From Lusitaniella coriacea LEGE 07157 (lineage in GTDB: Bacteria; Cyanobacteriota; Cyanobacteriia; Cyanobacteriales; Spirulinaceae): a DNA stretch of 64,000 nucleotides. Below the pieces are notes generated by a model. That model did no database searches, was not told the DNA's origin, and worked only from the letters and a program-made list of their open reading frames with translations. Position numbers and translations under genes: made by a program. Shown here in pieces: positions 19,061-28,005 of this stretch (its first letter is position 1; each line of letters starts with the position of its first letter). The stretch lies in NCBI RefSeq assembly GCF_015207425.1, contig NZ_JADEWZ010000023.1, positions 20,221 to 84,220 of the forward strand, given 5' to 3'.

Positions 19061-19152
19061 AGGAAGAGACAGCGTGAGATAGTTTATTGACTGGAGTACT
19101 CTTAAAAGAACAGGGAGAGATAAATTTACCCAAACTCGTAACCCTGGTTGAC

Positions 19153-19497
19153 TCAATAATGCCAGTCCGCGATCGCTTCTTGGGTTTTTTCGTCTGCATC
19201 GGGTGCCTCTAGCTGACTCAACGGCACTGCGAGAATATCATCATCCCAAGCAATCTCCACAAACATTTCTCGTTCGCACTCATCTTCCGGTGCCATGTCC
19301 GTCACTTCCACAGTTTTCCCTTCTTTGAGAGGAGAAATACGTCGCTTGTCGATACAAGTTGCTGTGAAGGGGAACTGCATTGTGTCTTGCCAGTAGTAGT
19401 ACCAGCCCATCGCCTGTTCTTCTGGACCATAGGCATCCACTACAATTTCCATTACAATGCGTTCTTTGCGTTCTTCATCTTTGCTTCTTTTTGGCAC
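19153..19497 (-). CDS. ccbP: CcbP-type calcium-binding protein
   Basis: This 114-residue acidic protein resembles cyanobacterial CcbP, a small Ca2+-buffering protein known from Anabaena, where it influences heterocyst differentiation. Visible family features are KDEERKERI near the start, VVDAYGPEEQAMGWYYYW, FPFTATCI, KRRISPLK, the acidic MAPEDECEREMFV and the C-terminal end with EAIADWHY. The many Asp and Glu residues fit calcium binding without EF hands. The start codon is GTG with GAGGG about 10 bases upstream; an ATG 15 codons later is less likely because the lysine-rich start looks conserved. Confidence 0.82.
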   Translation of the reverse strand: MPKRSKDEERKERIVMEIVVDAYGPEEQAMGWYYYWQDTMQFPFTATCIDKRRISPLKEGKTVEVTDMAPEDECEREMFVEIAWDDDILAVPLSQLEAPDADEKTQEAIADWHY

Positions 19498-19548
19498 GAT
19501 ACAACCCTCAACTCAACTCTTGAATCGTACATCCTTTACCGTCAAAAA

Positions 19549-20100
19549 TCAGCGTCCTTGCGCCAAGTCAGCGTAAATAAAGATTTCAACGCCTAACACA
19601 ACAAGCAGCAGCAATTCTATCCCCGACAAAATCGTTACTGCCACAGGAGGTTGGGAAACGAGAACCCAGAAAATCGATAGCGCAACAATTCCCGAAAAGA
19701 CAAACGCAATTTCATCCACAATCAACTGCTGAATTTTACGGCGCTTGCGGTGCTTATCGCTGCGGTGGGCTATCTCCCAACCAAAGAGCGTCTCTAAATC
19801 CGTATAACCCGTGTATTCCTTCACTTTATCCACCAACTTGTAGCGAATGTAGCGCCCAATTGCCGAAATTTTCTCGTCATTTACCACATACGTCCAGCCC
19901 AAAATCAAACAAACCCAGGGAATGACCAACAGAGCATAATAGTTAGACGGGTTCGAGACGGCGAAGGAAACAACCGTTCCAAACAACCCCAGCGTCACGT
20001 AAAGCAAATTATCCCGAAAGCCAATTCGTTGAGCCTGTTCCGATTTCAGTTGCTCGTACTCCTTGAAGAGAATTTCTAGAATTTGGTCTTTATCGCTCAT
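19549..20100 (-). CDS. four-TM membrane protein, divergent partner of the MTAN-TPR-PIN gene
   Basis: The 183-residue protein starts with a cytosolic helix (QILEILFKEYEQLKSEQAQR), then FRDNLLYVTLGLFGTVVSFA and LLVIPWVCLILGWTYVV as TM1-TM2. A conserved-looking NDEKISAIGRYIR loop, a basic segment (RSDKHRKRRK) and two further TM segments (about 135-155 and 160-180) follow. I do not know its function. Start ATG at 20100 is supported by GGGAG seven bases upstream. It diverges from the large fusion gene across 148 bases, so shared regulation is likely. Small TM proteins next to conflict-type NTPase or TPR proteins often act as pore-forming effectors or membrane anchors; that is inference here. Confidence 0.75.
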   Translation of the reverse strand: MSDKDQILEILFKEYEQLKSEQAQRIGFRDNLLYVTLGLFGTVVSFAVSNPSNYYALLVIPWVCLILGWTYVVNDEKISAIGRYIRYKLVDKVKEYTGYTDLETLFGWEIAHRSDKHRKRRKIQQLIVDEIAFVFSGIVALSIFWVLVSQPPVAVTILSGIELLLLVVLGVEIFIYADLAQGR

Positions 20101-20248
20101 AATCGACTCCCATTTCCGCAAACCCTGCCTCTATTGTGACCGAATCGCGAACGATTCCTCCGCAAGCCTCAGAAATTACCTTGATTGTGGGCAAATTTGG
20201 ATTAAGCCGTCAGAATAGTAAATATTTGGTAATGTTCGGGATTCACTT

Positions 20249-23200
20249 ATGCCTCGTGCGGTAATATTGACGGCTCTCCCTGTTGAATATATGGCGGTTC
20301 GTACCCATCTAACGGATCTTCAGGAAGAGATGCACCCTCAAGGAACAATTTACGAACGGGGGAAGTTTATCGCGAATGGACAGGAATGGGAGGTGGGAAT
20401 TGTTGAGGTGGGTGCGGGTAATGCAGGCGCAGCAGTGGAAGCCGAACGCGCGATCGCCTATTTTCAGCCTGAAATCCTCTTATTTGTGGGAATTGCGGGG
20501 GGAATTAAAGATGTCGCGATCGGTGATGTGGTCGCAGCGACAAAGGTTTATGGTTATGAGTCTGGGAAAGTAGGAGAACAGTTTTTTACGCGACCCGCAT
20601 TAGGGCAATCAGCTTATGCGCTGGTGCAGAGAGCTAAAGCGGAGGCAAGAAAAGAAGAGTGGTTGCAACGGCTGTCGAATCTACCTTCCGCACAACCTCA
20701 CGTTTTTGTTGCTCCTATTGCTGCTGGGGAAAAGGTTTTAGCTTCCAAACAGTCAGATATTTTTCAGTTTCTGAGGGCAAGTTATAACGATGCAGTTGCC
20801 GTTGATATGGAAAGCTTTGGCTTCCTGAGTGCAGCTTTTGCCTATCCTGAGATTAAGGCAATCGTGATTCGGGGTATTTCAGACTTAATTGATGGCAAAA
20901 ATGACAACTCTGTAGAATCCGAAGAAATTCGACAAGAAAAAGCTTCTCTTCATGCTAGTGCCTTTGCTTTTGAGATTCTTGCCAAATACCAAACGAATGA
21001 GACGGGAGCTACCCAGCAATTTCGAGGAGTCGTGCCATGTAGTATAACTTCCAATGAATTACTGGCTGGAATCGGAAAGCGAGAAGTTGTTGTTAGTAAC
21101 GAATCAAGCAGGTTCACAGACGAACGTCATAAACGTATTGACCACGCACAAACGTTAATTAACCAAGGGCAATTCAATGAGGCAATTCAGTATATAGAAA
21201 ATCTAAAAGCAGAGTTCTGGTATAAGGTAGATAATTCGCTCAAGTATCGTATTTTGGCTAATCTTGGTATAGCAAATTTGGGACTTGATGAAGTTAACCG
21301 TGCAGCAGCAAAATTTTTAGAGGCATTGCAATATAATCCAGAAGATGACCGAGCAATAGCCTACGCAGCAATGGGATATCTGTTTCAAGAAGACTACGCT
21401 CGTGCTGAGAAATCTATTGAAAAAGCGTTAGAGAAAAATCCAGCAAATACGCTTGCTTATTCGTTACTTGTTCGGGTAATTCATGTCACTGACCCCATTG
21501 AGTCAGTAGTAGAACGAATTCCTCCTGCGTACCGTAATAGCCTAGATGTTTTGGTGGCTTTGGGAGAAGCTGCCTTGAGACGCGGACGATGTGACAAAGC
21601 AGAAGAATGGTGGCAAACTGCTCTAAAGAGTTGTGATGACAGCAGTATGGATCGTGTTAAAGCGGCTCTGGGTGCTGCTCTACTAAAACCTATTACTCAT
21701 TACTATCCACTCATTGCTGTTGGTCAATTACTAGAGACTCAAAAGGATAGTTTGGAAAGAGCAGTTTCTCTCTTCACTGACGTTCTAGGAGGAGACTATG
21801 TAAGCCCAAAGAATCTATCTCGTTTAAAATTTAATACACTGACAAACAGATCGGCAGCTCTAAGATTACTCAGTCGGCACGATGAAGCAATTCGCGATCT
21901 TGAAATTGCCCGACAGAAAGAACCAGATAATCCTTACTTGATTAAGCAGCGTGTTTTATTAGCCCATGAGAAAGGAAACGAGGAAGAAGCATGCCGCTAT
22001 GCTAAACAAATTTTGTCTTTGCCTGAAACCCCAGAGGCATTTCTATTAGTAGCTAGCTCTTTGATGGCTCGCAATCTAGATAGAGAAGCTGAAGACATAT
22101 TAAACCAGTTTTTGAAAATAGACAGTCATAAACATCTTAAGCAAGAGGCTAATCATCTTAAATTCAACCTGTTTTTGAATCGTGGAGACCGAAAAAAGGC
22201 AGAAAGTATACTTCATGAGGTAAGCAGTGAAGATCAAGAAAGTGTTTTTACGCTTATCGATCGAATTCGATGGTATAAATATATTGGTTCAGAGGAAAGT
22301 ATTTCAGCATTAATCGGTCGAGCCAAAACCTTGCTGTTTTCTAACACTTCTATCCAAGCTCAGGTTTATTTTGCCGATCTCCTCTATTCGTTAAGTTACT
22401 ATCGAGATGCATCTGAAATTTATGAGCAGTTTGTCGATAAAACTCTTAATAGTAAACTTTCTCAGAAGCTACTTCAGTCTTACTACTTGGCAGGTAACTA
22501 CAAAGATGCACTAAGTTTATGCCAGCAGCTACTCGATAAATACGGTTCTCTAGAAACTGTTTCCGAAATGGCTTCCTGTATCTATGAATACATCGGCGAT
22601 CTAGATACTGCTCGGCAAATTTGTGAAGATTACATCAACACTTTTCCGGATGATGTAAGGATGAAGTTGCGACTGGCAGGGATTAACTATGCGACAAAAG
22701 AGTATAGGAAACTAGATCGATTTCTTAATTCAAAACCAAGTACTAAAAGCTTAATTCTGGAAGACATTAAAATCTTAGCTCGACTCCATAAAGTTAGAGG
22801 ACGAATCGATGAGTTTCTCGAAACGATCTATGAGATGAGATACCGTTTCTATAATGATACTCAAGTTCACGTTCTCTACCAAACTTCATATATGCTGGAA
22901 GCAAAGAGTAAACCAAGTATTCAGAGCTTTGATGTAGTTGAGGATGGATGCGGTGTTCTTGTAAGCAATGAGTATGGTAATGAGCAGTGGTATATCTTGG
23001 AAGATCGACTAGATGCAAGCTTGGCGAGGTGTGAACTCAATTCTAGCCAACCACTTTATAAAGCCTTGATTGGTAAGAGTCTTGGAGAAGAAGTTATTCA
23101 GGCAGAAGATACTTTTGGTCGCAATGCTCTCAAAATTTTAGCTATTACAGACAAGTATTTTGCAGCAAGCAAACAAAGCTTCTCTGTACTTGAAAATCAA

Positions 23201-24427
23201 CCCGACCTTAAGGGTTTCAGAATGGTTGATATTCCAATGGATGGAGACAAAATATCCTCTGAGTGGCTCCATCAATTCCTGGAGGGAATACAAAAACTTC
23301 AAGATCGCTTTAATACTCTCAAATCCGAATATATTTCTGGCAAGTTCCCCTTGGGTACTGTTGCGATTCTTCAGCATCGTAATCCGATAGAACTTTGGAA
23401 AACTTTAGCACTTGGCTCTTCTCCTTTCATTCATGCATGGTCGAATTTTAAAAATGAAAAATTTGAAGATGCTTTGATCGCTCTTCAAAAAGGTGGACTT
23501 GTCGTTATCGACCCTATCTCGTTGATTACTCTTCACTATTTGGATGTTGCAGATAAAGTTGTAAAAATTTTAGGTGAATTTGGTATTGCTCAATCGAGCA
23601 TTGACTTATTTCAAGCTCTAATTGAAGATGCTCAAGGTTTACAGTGTAAAGGCTTTATGACTTTGGGTGTAGAAAATGGGCAGACGATTAAACAAGAGAT
23701 TACTCCGGAACAGGTTAGTCATCAGAAAAAGGTTTATGAGAAGATTGTTGACTGGATTAAAGAGAATTGTCTGATTTTACCTTGCCACAGAGCGTTAGAT
23801 ATTTATCGAGATGAGAGAAGTAAACTTAGCGAAACGATCGGTACAGCTTTTATTGATACAGTTTTGATTGCTGGAGAGCCTGGTCGTATTCTATATTCGG
23901 ACGATCAATGGTTACGCTGGTATGCACGAGCAGATTCGAGTACGCCAGGAGTTTGGACGCAAGTTGTTTTAAAATACTGCTTTATACAGCAAAACTTAAA
24001 CGAGTCTCTTTACCAGAAAACCACATTAGAGCTTGTAATGCGTGGCTATACATACACTATTATAGATGCGGATATTTTGATGGAAGCAGCTAGACTTTAT
24101 GAATGGAAAGTAAACCCAATTTATACTTCAGCGTTGAGAGCGCTTGCCAATAAAGCAATTATTTTGCAATATACAGTTTCAGTGGTAGCAGATTTTCTTC
24201 GTCAACTTTATCTTGAAGTTCTTATAACAAATGCTCAGGTAATCAATCCTCGTGATGCTTTAGTTTTTGAGTTGCTTAAGATATTGACGAAAGAATGTTC
24301 AATAACAGCTTTTATTAAGATACTCAAGCAGTCTATTCGACAAAAATTTCAAGTAATTCCTTTGCAAGAGAAAGAAGTTTTAGCAGCTATTAACGTCTGG
24401 GTTGAATCACAAGATGTACTTACTTGA
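20249..24427 (+). CDS. MTAN-like nucleoside phosphorylase - TPR array - GreA/GreB C-domain - PIN nuclease fusion
   Basis: This 1392-residue multidomain protein has four parts. Residues 1-245 are a nucleoside phosphorylase/MTA-SAH nucleosidase fold with GIAGGIKDVAIGDVV and the catalytic pattern E13, VDMES (E188) and RGISD (D212). Residues 290-870 form many TPR-like helical pairs (NEAIQYIE, YARAEKSIEKALEKNPAN). Residues 895-975 look like a GreA/GreB C-terminal domain (VVEDGCGVLVS, SSQPLYKALIGKSLGEEV). Residues 1082-1300 look like a PIN domain: D1088 in VVIDPISL, then FIDTVLI and the SDDQWLRWYA acidic motif. TPR-GreAB-PIN combinations are known; the phosphorylase fusion appears unusual. A conflict role, with RNA cleavage by PIN triggered through the other parts, is inference. 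Codons 1-250 carry HIP1 sites; the rest is AT-rich and has none. Confidence 0.85.
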   Translation: MPRAVILTALPVEYMAVRTHLTDLQEEMHPQGTIYERGKFIANGQEWEVGIVEVGAGNAGAAVEAERAIAYFQPEILLFVGIAGGIKDVAIGDVVAATKVYGYESGKVGEQFFTRPALGQSAYALVQRAKAEARKEEWLQRLSNLPSAQPHVFVAPIAAGEKVLASKQSDIFQFLRASYNDAVAVDMESFGFLSAAFAYPEIKAIVIRGISDLIDGKNDNSVESEEIRQEKASLHASAFAFEILAKYQTNETGATQQFRGVVPCSITSNELLAGIGKREVVVSNESSRFTDERHKRIDHAQTLINQGQFNEAIQYIENLKAEFWYKVDNSLKYRILANLGIANLGLDEVNRAAAKFLEALQYNPEDDRAIAYAAMGYLFQEDYARAEKSIEKALEKNPANTLAYSLLVRVIHVTDPIESVVERIPPAYRNSLDVLVALGEAALRRGRCDKAEEWWQTALKSCDDSSMDRVKAALGAALLKPITHYYPLIAVGQLLETQKDSLERAVSLFTDVLGGDYVSPKNLSRLKFNTLTNRSAALRLLSRHDEAIRDLEIARQKEPDNPYLIKQRVLLAHEKGNEEEACRYAKQILSLPETPEAFLLVASSLMARNLDREAEDILNQFLKIDSHKHLKQEANHLKFNLFLNRGDRKKAESILHEVSSEDQESVFTLIDRIRWYKYIGSEESISALIGRAKTLLFSNTSIQAQVYFADLLYSLSYYRDASEIYEQFVDKTLNSKLSQKLLQSYYLAGNYKDALSLCQQLLDKYGSLETVSEMASCIYEYIGDLDTARQICEDYINTFPDDVRMKLRLAGINYATKEYRKLDRFLNSKPSTKSLILEDIKILARLHKVRGRIDEFLETIYEMRYRFYNDTQVHVLYQTSYMLEAKSKPSIQSFDVVEDGCGVLVSNEYGNEQWYILEDRLDASLARCELNSSQPLYKALIGKSLGEEVIQAEDTFGRNALKILAITDKYFAASKQSFSVLENQPDLKGFRMVDIPMDGDKISSEWLHQFLEGIQKLQDRFNTLKSEYISGKFPLGTVAILQHRNPIELWKTLALGSSPFIHAWSNFKNEKFEDALIALQKGGLVVIDPISLITLHYLDVADKVVKILGEFGIAQSSIDLFQALIEDAQGLQCKGFMTLGVENGQTIKQEITPEQVSHQKKVYEKIVDWIKENCLILPCHRALDIYRDERSKLSETIGTAFIDTVLIAGEPGRILYSDDQWLRWYARADSSTPGVWTQVVLKYCFIQQNLNESLYQKTTLELVMRGYTYTIIDADILMEAARLYEWKVNPIYTSALRALANKAIILQYTVSVVADFLRQLYLEVLITNAQVINPRDALVFELLKILTKECSITAFIKILKQSIRQKFQVIPLQEKEVLAAINVWVESQDVLT

Positions 24428-24553
24428 ACCAACTTTGCAGAACGGCTGATTGGACGCGCTCTCGCCGGGAATCCTCCTATTGACGTTGCGAATGAACTGC
24501 GCGATTTGCTGATAGAAGAAATCTACTCGCAGCGCCAAGCGATTGGGGCTTAA
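24428..24553 (+). pseudogene. 41-codon coding remnant in frame after the stop of the fusion gene
   Basis: After the TGA of the large fusion gene the same frame stays open for 41 codons and reads like real protein (FAERLIGRALAGNPPIDVAN, then ELRDLLIEEIYSQRQ). It has no start codon or ribosome-binding site. Its base composition is GC-rich like the 5' part of the fusion gene and unlike the AT-rich stretch just before it. It may be the original 3' end of the gene that was replaced, or debris of another gene. I do not recognise the family. Confidence 0.5.
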
Positions 24554-24568
24554 TCTGCCCAAAATATT

Positions 24569-25191
24569 CTATTGACTTACTGTAGAGATTCCCTGCTGAA
24601 AAACCCTCACCGCCTCAGCTAAATTCGTCTCGCCGAGCAAAATACAGCGTTTGAGCAGCTCAATATCCAACGCTTCCAACCCCGACAGTTCGCTCCGAAC
24701 CACTTCTTCATACCCCGCTTCTCGCAGGTGATAGAGTTGCAGCGTGCCATCCTCCCAGAACTATACTTCCGGTACGCCCAGCACCTGATATTTGGGCAAC
24801 TTACTCAATCCGCCACTGGTATAGACAATTTCAATTGAGAAATCGGGAATTGATTTCGCCTCCCCCAAACAGAAGGATTTGTCTGCTTGGGTTGAAGCTT
24901 CTCCGCTTTTTTCCTGGGTCATCGAACCGGAGGGGTAAAACCGAATCCCTGCATCAACAGAAATGTAGTGACTAAGTAGCCAATGATTTCCAAAAAGTTT
25001 TCGTGTTGGAATCCCGGCATCAGAATTTCAATTGTGCTTGCAAAAAAGGAGAGTTTGACTCCCGGCGAATCTTTTGAAGCCTTCTGGATTGATTGAAACT
25101 GCTCCCACGTTCCGTTGAGTACGACTCGTTGGTCGAGGGTTTCGCGATTGTGTACTTGTCTCATTAAAACCGCGCCATTCTCTTCTGCCAT
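24569..25191 (-). pseudogene. broken Uma2-family endonuclease gene
   Basis: Read with two corrections, this minus-strand region encodes a near-complete Uma2-family (PD-(D/E)XK-like) protein of about 205 residues, a family very abundant in cyanobacteria. The intact first part ends GFGFTPPVR and stop at 24919. In the -1-base-shifted frame the family sequence continues FYPSGSMTQ, IPDFSIEIVYTSGG, LPKYQVLGVPEV, then an in-frame TAG (24761-24763) where a Trp codon is usual, then FWEDGTLQLYHL to TAG at 24569. The frameshift lies in an A/T run at 24937-24940 and looks like loss of one base. Two independent lesions indicate a decayed gene. The start ATG at 25191 is a guess. Confidence 0.8.
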
Positions 25192-25569
25192 TAGGGTAAC
25201 GCGAGAATATCCGCTAGGATAGAGGGTCTTAAGGGTGCATCGAAAATTTCCGCGATCGCGAAAAGAAAAAAAATCAAGCAGAACTGAGACTCTCCTCTCA
25301 ACTTCCACCCGCGATCGCGCAAAAAAAACTGTAAACTTTATTTTTTGAAATCTTCGCGATCCACAAGTTTTTCACTTTTTAGCAATACTCTATCTAAACA
25401 AATCGATCGAAGATACCCCATTCTTCTCTTCTCGATGAGGGAATCGCAATTCTCACCCCCATGAGGTACGCTCATCTATCGCCTCAAACTGAGAATTTTG
25501 ACCTCACCCGATGGATAAATGCTATGGATGCAATCGCATCAATGCTGTAAATTTTTAAAAATAGAGATA
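25192..25569. other. gene-free stretch upstream of the TPR-like gene
   Basis: These 378 bases hold two HIP1-containing sites (near 25253 and 25311) and an A/T-rich run around 25320-25400, but no gene or clear repeat. Promoters of the Uma2 remnant and of the following plus-strand gene should lie here. Confidence 0.4.
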
Positions 25570-26769
25570 ATGCCGTACTCCTCCAAACAACAGCCCCTTA
25601 AAAAATCAACCCTGAAAGCAGAAGATAAGCTGGATACAATCTCTTACCCTGTTAACATTGATAATTTAGTCATTCAAAGTCCGAAATTTTCAAGCTCAGG
25701 ATACACAATGTTTGCCAGCCAAGATACATCGAGCTATAGAAAGTACGAAGCGCACCTTCAAGCCGCAGGGGAAGAACCTTTAGATTCGTGGGCAAAGAAA
25801 CATAAGGTTAAGGAGGCTTACCGCTTTACATACTTACCCTCCTTCGATCCGCCAGAAATCCTTCGCAGTTGGAGAACCTCCGATAAAAAATCTCCTTTCC
25901 ATGCAGTTTTTAAACTCGGTAGCGAACAAGGGAAAAAGAAAATTGGCGCGATCGAACACGAAGCAAGCTGGAATCCATCATTGTTTGAGTGGACGGAATT
26001 ACTCACATCCCTAGACCTCAATTTCTGGACACCAATGGTTTGGAAGGGAGAATTTGAACGCGGCGACTCAGAGTGGATTTTTGAAGGCTATCGCCAAGGA
26101 GAGTATAAACGGTTGCGGAGTTGGCGCGGTCGCAATCCAATGGCGTGTACCCTAGGTCGCGCTTTTCGTTATTATATTCCCGCTCGTCTCTCTGAAGAGT
26201 TTGCCTGTTTTCGTAGTTTGAGTGGCGATCGCCTCGGTGAAATTATCTATGAATATCTCGAAGCTGGTCAACTGATTAAAGCACTCCAACTCGCTCAACG
26301 TCATAAATCTGACTATATTAAAGTTTGGTTATTTGAAAGTCATAAAATTCTTGAAACTTGGGCAGACCTTCCCTTGGAGTCAAAACTTGCCCTACTCGTG
26401 CAATCGGTTGAAACCGCTCAAGCCATTGATAACCAACTCAGCAAGGCTCCCATTTTACGGGACTTGGCATTGAAGTATGTGGTCGTCGGACAGTTAAATC
26501 GAGCGTTGCAAGTCGCCCAAAGTATTGGAGTTCCCTACTATAAAGTGATTACCCTAGATTACTTGTGCGATTGTTATGCAGAAACCGGGCGCATGGAGGA
26601 AGCTGCAAGCATCCGAACCCGCATCCTTCTCGCCGCACAACAGACGAAGGGAGATCCCGCAGAGAGCCATCTTTCCAGTATTGTTGACAAGCACACTCGG
26701 CTCGAACGCTTAGAACACAAACTCGCTCGCGTTCTCAAGTCTTGGCTTCCGGTGAAAATGCCGGAATAA
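25570..26769 (+). CDS. hypothetical protein with C-terminal TPR-like repeats
   Basis: This 399-residue protein has no domain I can name with confidence. Residues 1-200 are rich in aromatic residues (WTELLTSLDLNFWTPMVW, EWIFEGYRQGEYKRLRSW). From about 225 onward the sequence forms TPR-like helical pairs: EYLEAGQLIKALQLAQ, KYVVVGQLNRALQVAQSIG and CYAETGRMEEAASIRTRIL. The start ATG at 25570 has only weak AGAG upstream; 17 more in-frame codons exist before it. It lies alone between the Uma2 remnant and a strong hairpin. Confidence 0.55.
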   Translation: MPYSSKQQPLKKSTLKAEDKLDTISYPVNIDNLVIQSPKFSSSGYTMFASQDTSSYRKYEAHLQAAGEEPLDSWAKKHKVKEAYRFTYLPSFDPPEILRSWRTSDKKSPFHAVFKLGSEQGKKKIGAIEHEASWNPSLFEWTELLTSLDLNFWTPMVWKGEFERGDSEWIFEGYRQGEYKRLRSWRGRNPMACTLGRAFRYYIPARLSEEFACFRSLSGDRLGEIIYEYLEAGQLIKALQLAQRHKSDYIKVWLFESHKILETWADLPLESKLALLVQSVETAQAIDNQLSKAPILRDLALKYVVVGQLNRALQVAQSIGVPYYKVITLDYLCDCYAETGRMEEAASIRTRILLAAQQTKGDPAESHLSSIVDKHTRLERLEHKLARVLKSWLPVKMPE

Positions 26770-26795
26770 AAATCGCGGCAGTACGCTGCCGCGAT
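26765..26795 (-). terminator. strong hairpin with T run on the minus strand
   Basis: ATCGCGGCAG (26772-26781) pairs perfectly with CTGCCGCGAT around a four-base loop. On the minus strand the stem is followed by TTTTTATTCC, giving a classic intrinsic terminator. It could end the SH3-repeat gene that stops at 26907 and may also act on the plus-strand gene ending at 26769. Confidence 0.65.
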
Positions 26796-26906
26796 CGCGC
26801 TGCTTATTCTTAGAAAATAGTCCGCAGGCAAGAGTTTAGCGAATCTCTGATGAATTTCAATCGGCGATTATTGCTTGAAACCCTCGCGCTAGCAAACTAA
26901 ACTCCA

Positions 26907-27731
26907 TTAACGGCAAGGATTGGGCGAAAGGTTATTTTCGCGGCCAATAAAACCGCTTGAAACCCATCCTTTTACAGGAGACGTAATTTCCAGCCAAACC
27001 CGATTGCCAATCGTTCGTCGCTGTCCTGTGGTCGAGACAGTTTGATTGAACGCAACGCCAGAAATCGGATTGCCCGTCGGAGAATTCCAAACTCGCAGTC
27101 CTAGGGGATAGGCGACTTTGCAGGATTTCGGGCTGGGTGCAGGGGGATTGGGGCTACTCGTACAGTTGCCAATATTACTGTTTCCCGTTGCAGGGCGGCT
27201 AGACAACCAACCTTGAACCGGAGAAGTAATCTCAACCCAATACCGTCCGTCTGCCATCGTTTCTGTGTCTGTTTTCAGGGTCACTTGTCGCCCCGCCGCC
27301 AGCGTTGTCAGATACCGTCCGTTCAGTCTTGGTGTCGCCCGAATATTCATGGCAACATTCAGTTTGCGGCAGAGGTTTTTGGTTGGGGGCTGTGGCGACG
27401 AACCGCAGGATTTCAAGTCTGCGGTTTGAACGAATCCCGTTGCAGGCGCGCTAACCGCAATCCAACCATTTGCACCATTTCCAGCGAGGGTAACCTCTGT
27501 ATTCATCGATAGCGCCCTGATTTTGGTCGAACCGGTGGAACGCTCGCTGTAGATGAAGATATCTCGTTTTGCAGCTCGACACTGCCCGACTAATCCTTGA
27601 GCGAGTTGAATCTCTTCTGAACCCAAGGTTGTGGCTTCTTGTGCAACTGCAATTGGCGCGCTAAAATTTCCAACCGCGATCGCGCCGACTGCGAATGCGG
27701 TCATTAACTGACCCCCAGCAATTCTTTTCAT
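26907..27731 (-). CDS. exported protein with three SH3b-like domains
   Basis: The 274-residue protein begins with a signal peptide (basic MKRIAGG, then LMTAFAVGAIAVGNFSAPIAVAQ), so it is exported. Three bacterial SH3-like repeats follow at about 45-110, 120-185 and 200-270. They share NIRATPRLNGRYLTTL/LRVWNSPTGNPISGV openings and WVEITSPVQGWLSS/WLEITSPVKGWVSS endings, and are joined by Pro/Ser linkers. Six or more cysteines, spaced near domain borders, suggest disulfides. Such domains usually bind cell-wall peptides. The start ATG at 27731 has GAGGAGG 11 bases upstream; the frame extends further upstream without support. Confidence 0.78.
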   Translation of the reverse strand: MKRIAGGQLMTAFAVGAIAVGNFSAPIAVAQEATTLGSEEIQLAQGLVGQCRAAKRDIFIYSERSTGSTKIRALSMNTEVTLAGNGANGWIAVSAPATGFVQTADLKSCGSSPQPPTKNLCRKLNVAMNIRATPRLNGRYLTTLAAGRQVTLKTDTETMADGRYWVEITSPVQGWLSSRPATGNSNIGNCTSSPNPPAPSPKSCKVAYPLGLRVWNSPTGNPISGVAFNQTVSTTGQRRTIGNRVWLEITSPVKGWVSSGFIGRENNLSPNPCR

Positions 27732-28005
27732 TCGATCTAAATCCTCCTCACAAAAATGTTTGTAAAAAAGCGGAGTTACATAATATCTATAGCAGTTTGG
27801 CGCTAGATTGCCTATATCCATTGGTTTGTTATTCACTTTCTGGGAAGGTGCTGTATCCGCTAAGATTGTCAATAAATACCCATTGAGGCTCAGTGAGGGC
27901 GGGTTTTGGCAATATCTTACAAATCTCACCCACAACGATCCCTTCAAGCTCGCCCAACTCGCAGCGATAAAGTTATATTTCTTGAAAGTTAGAACGAGGC
28001 AATCT

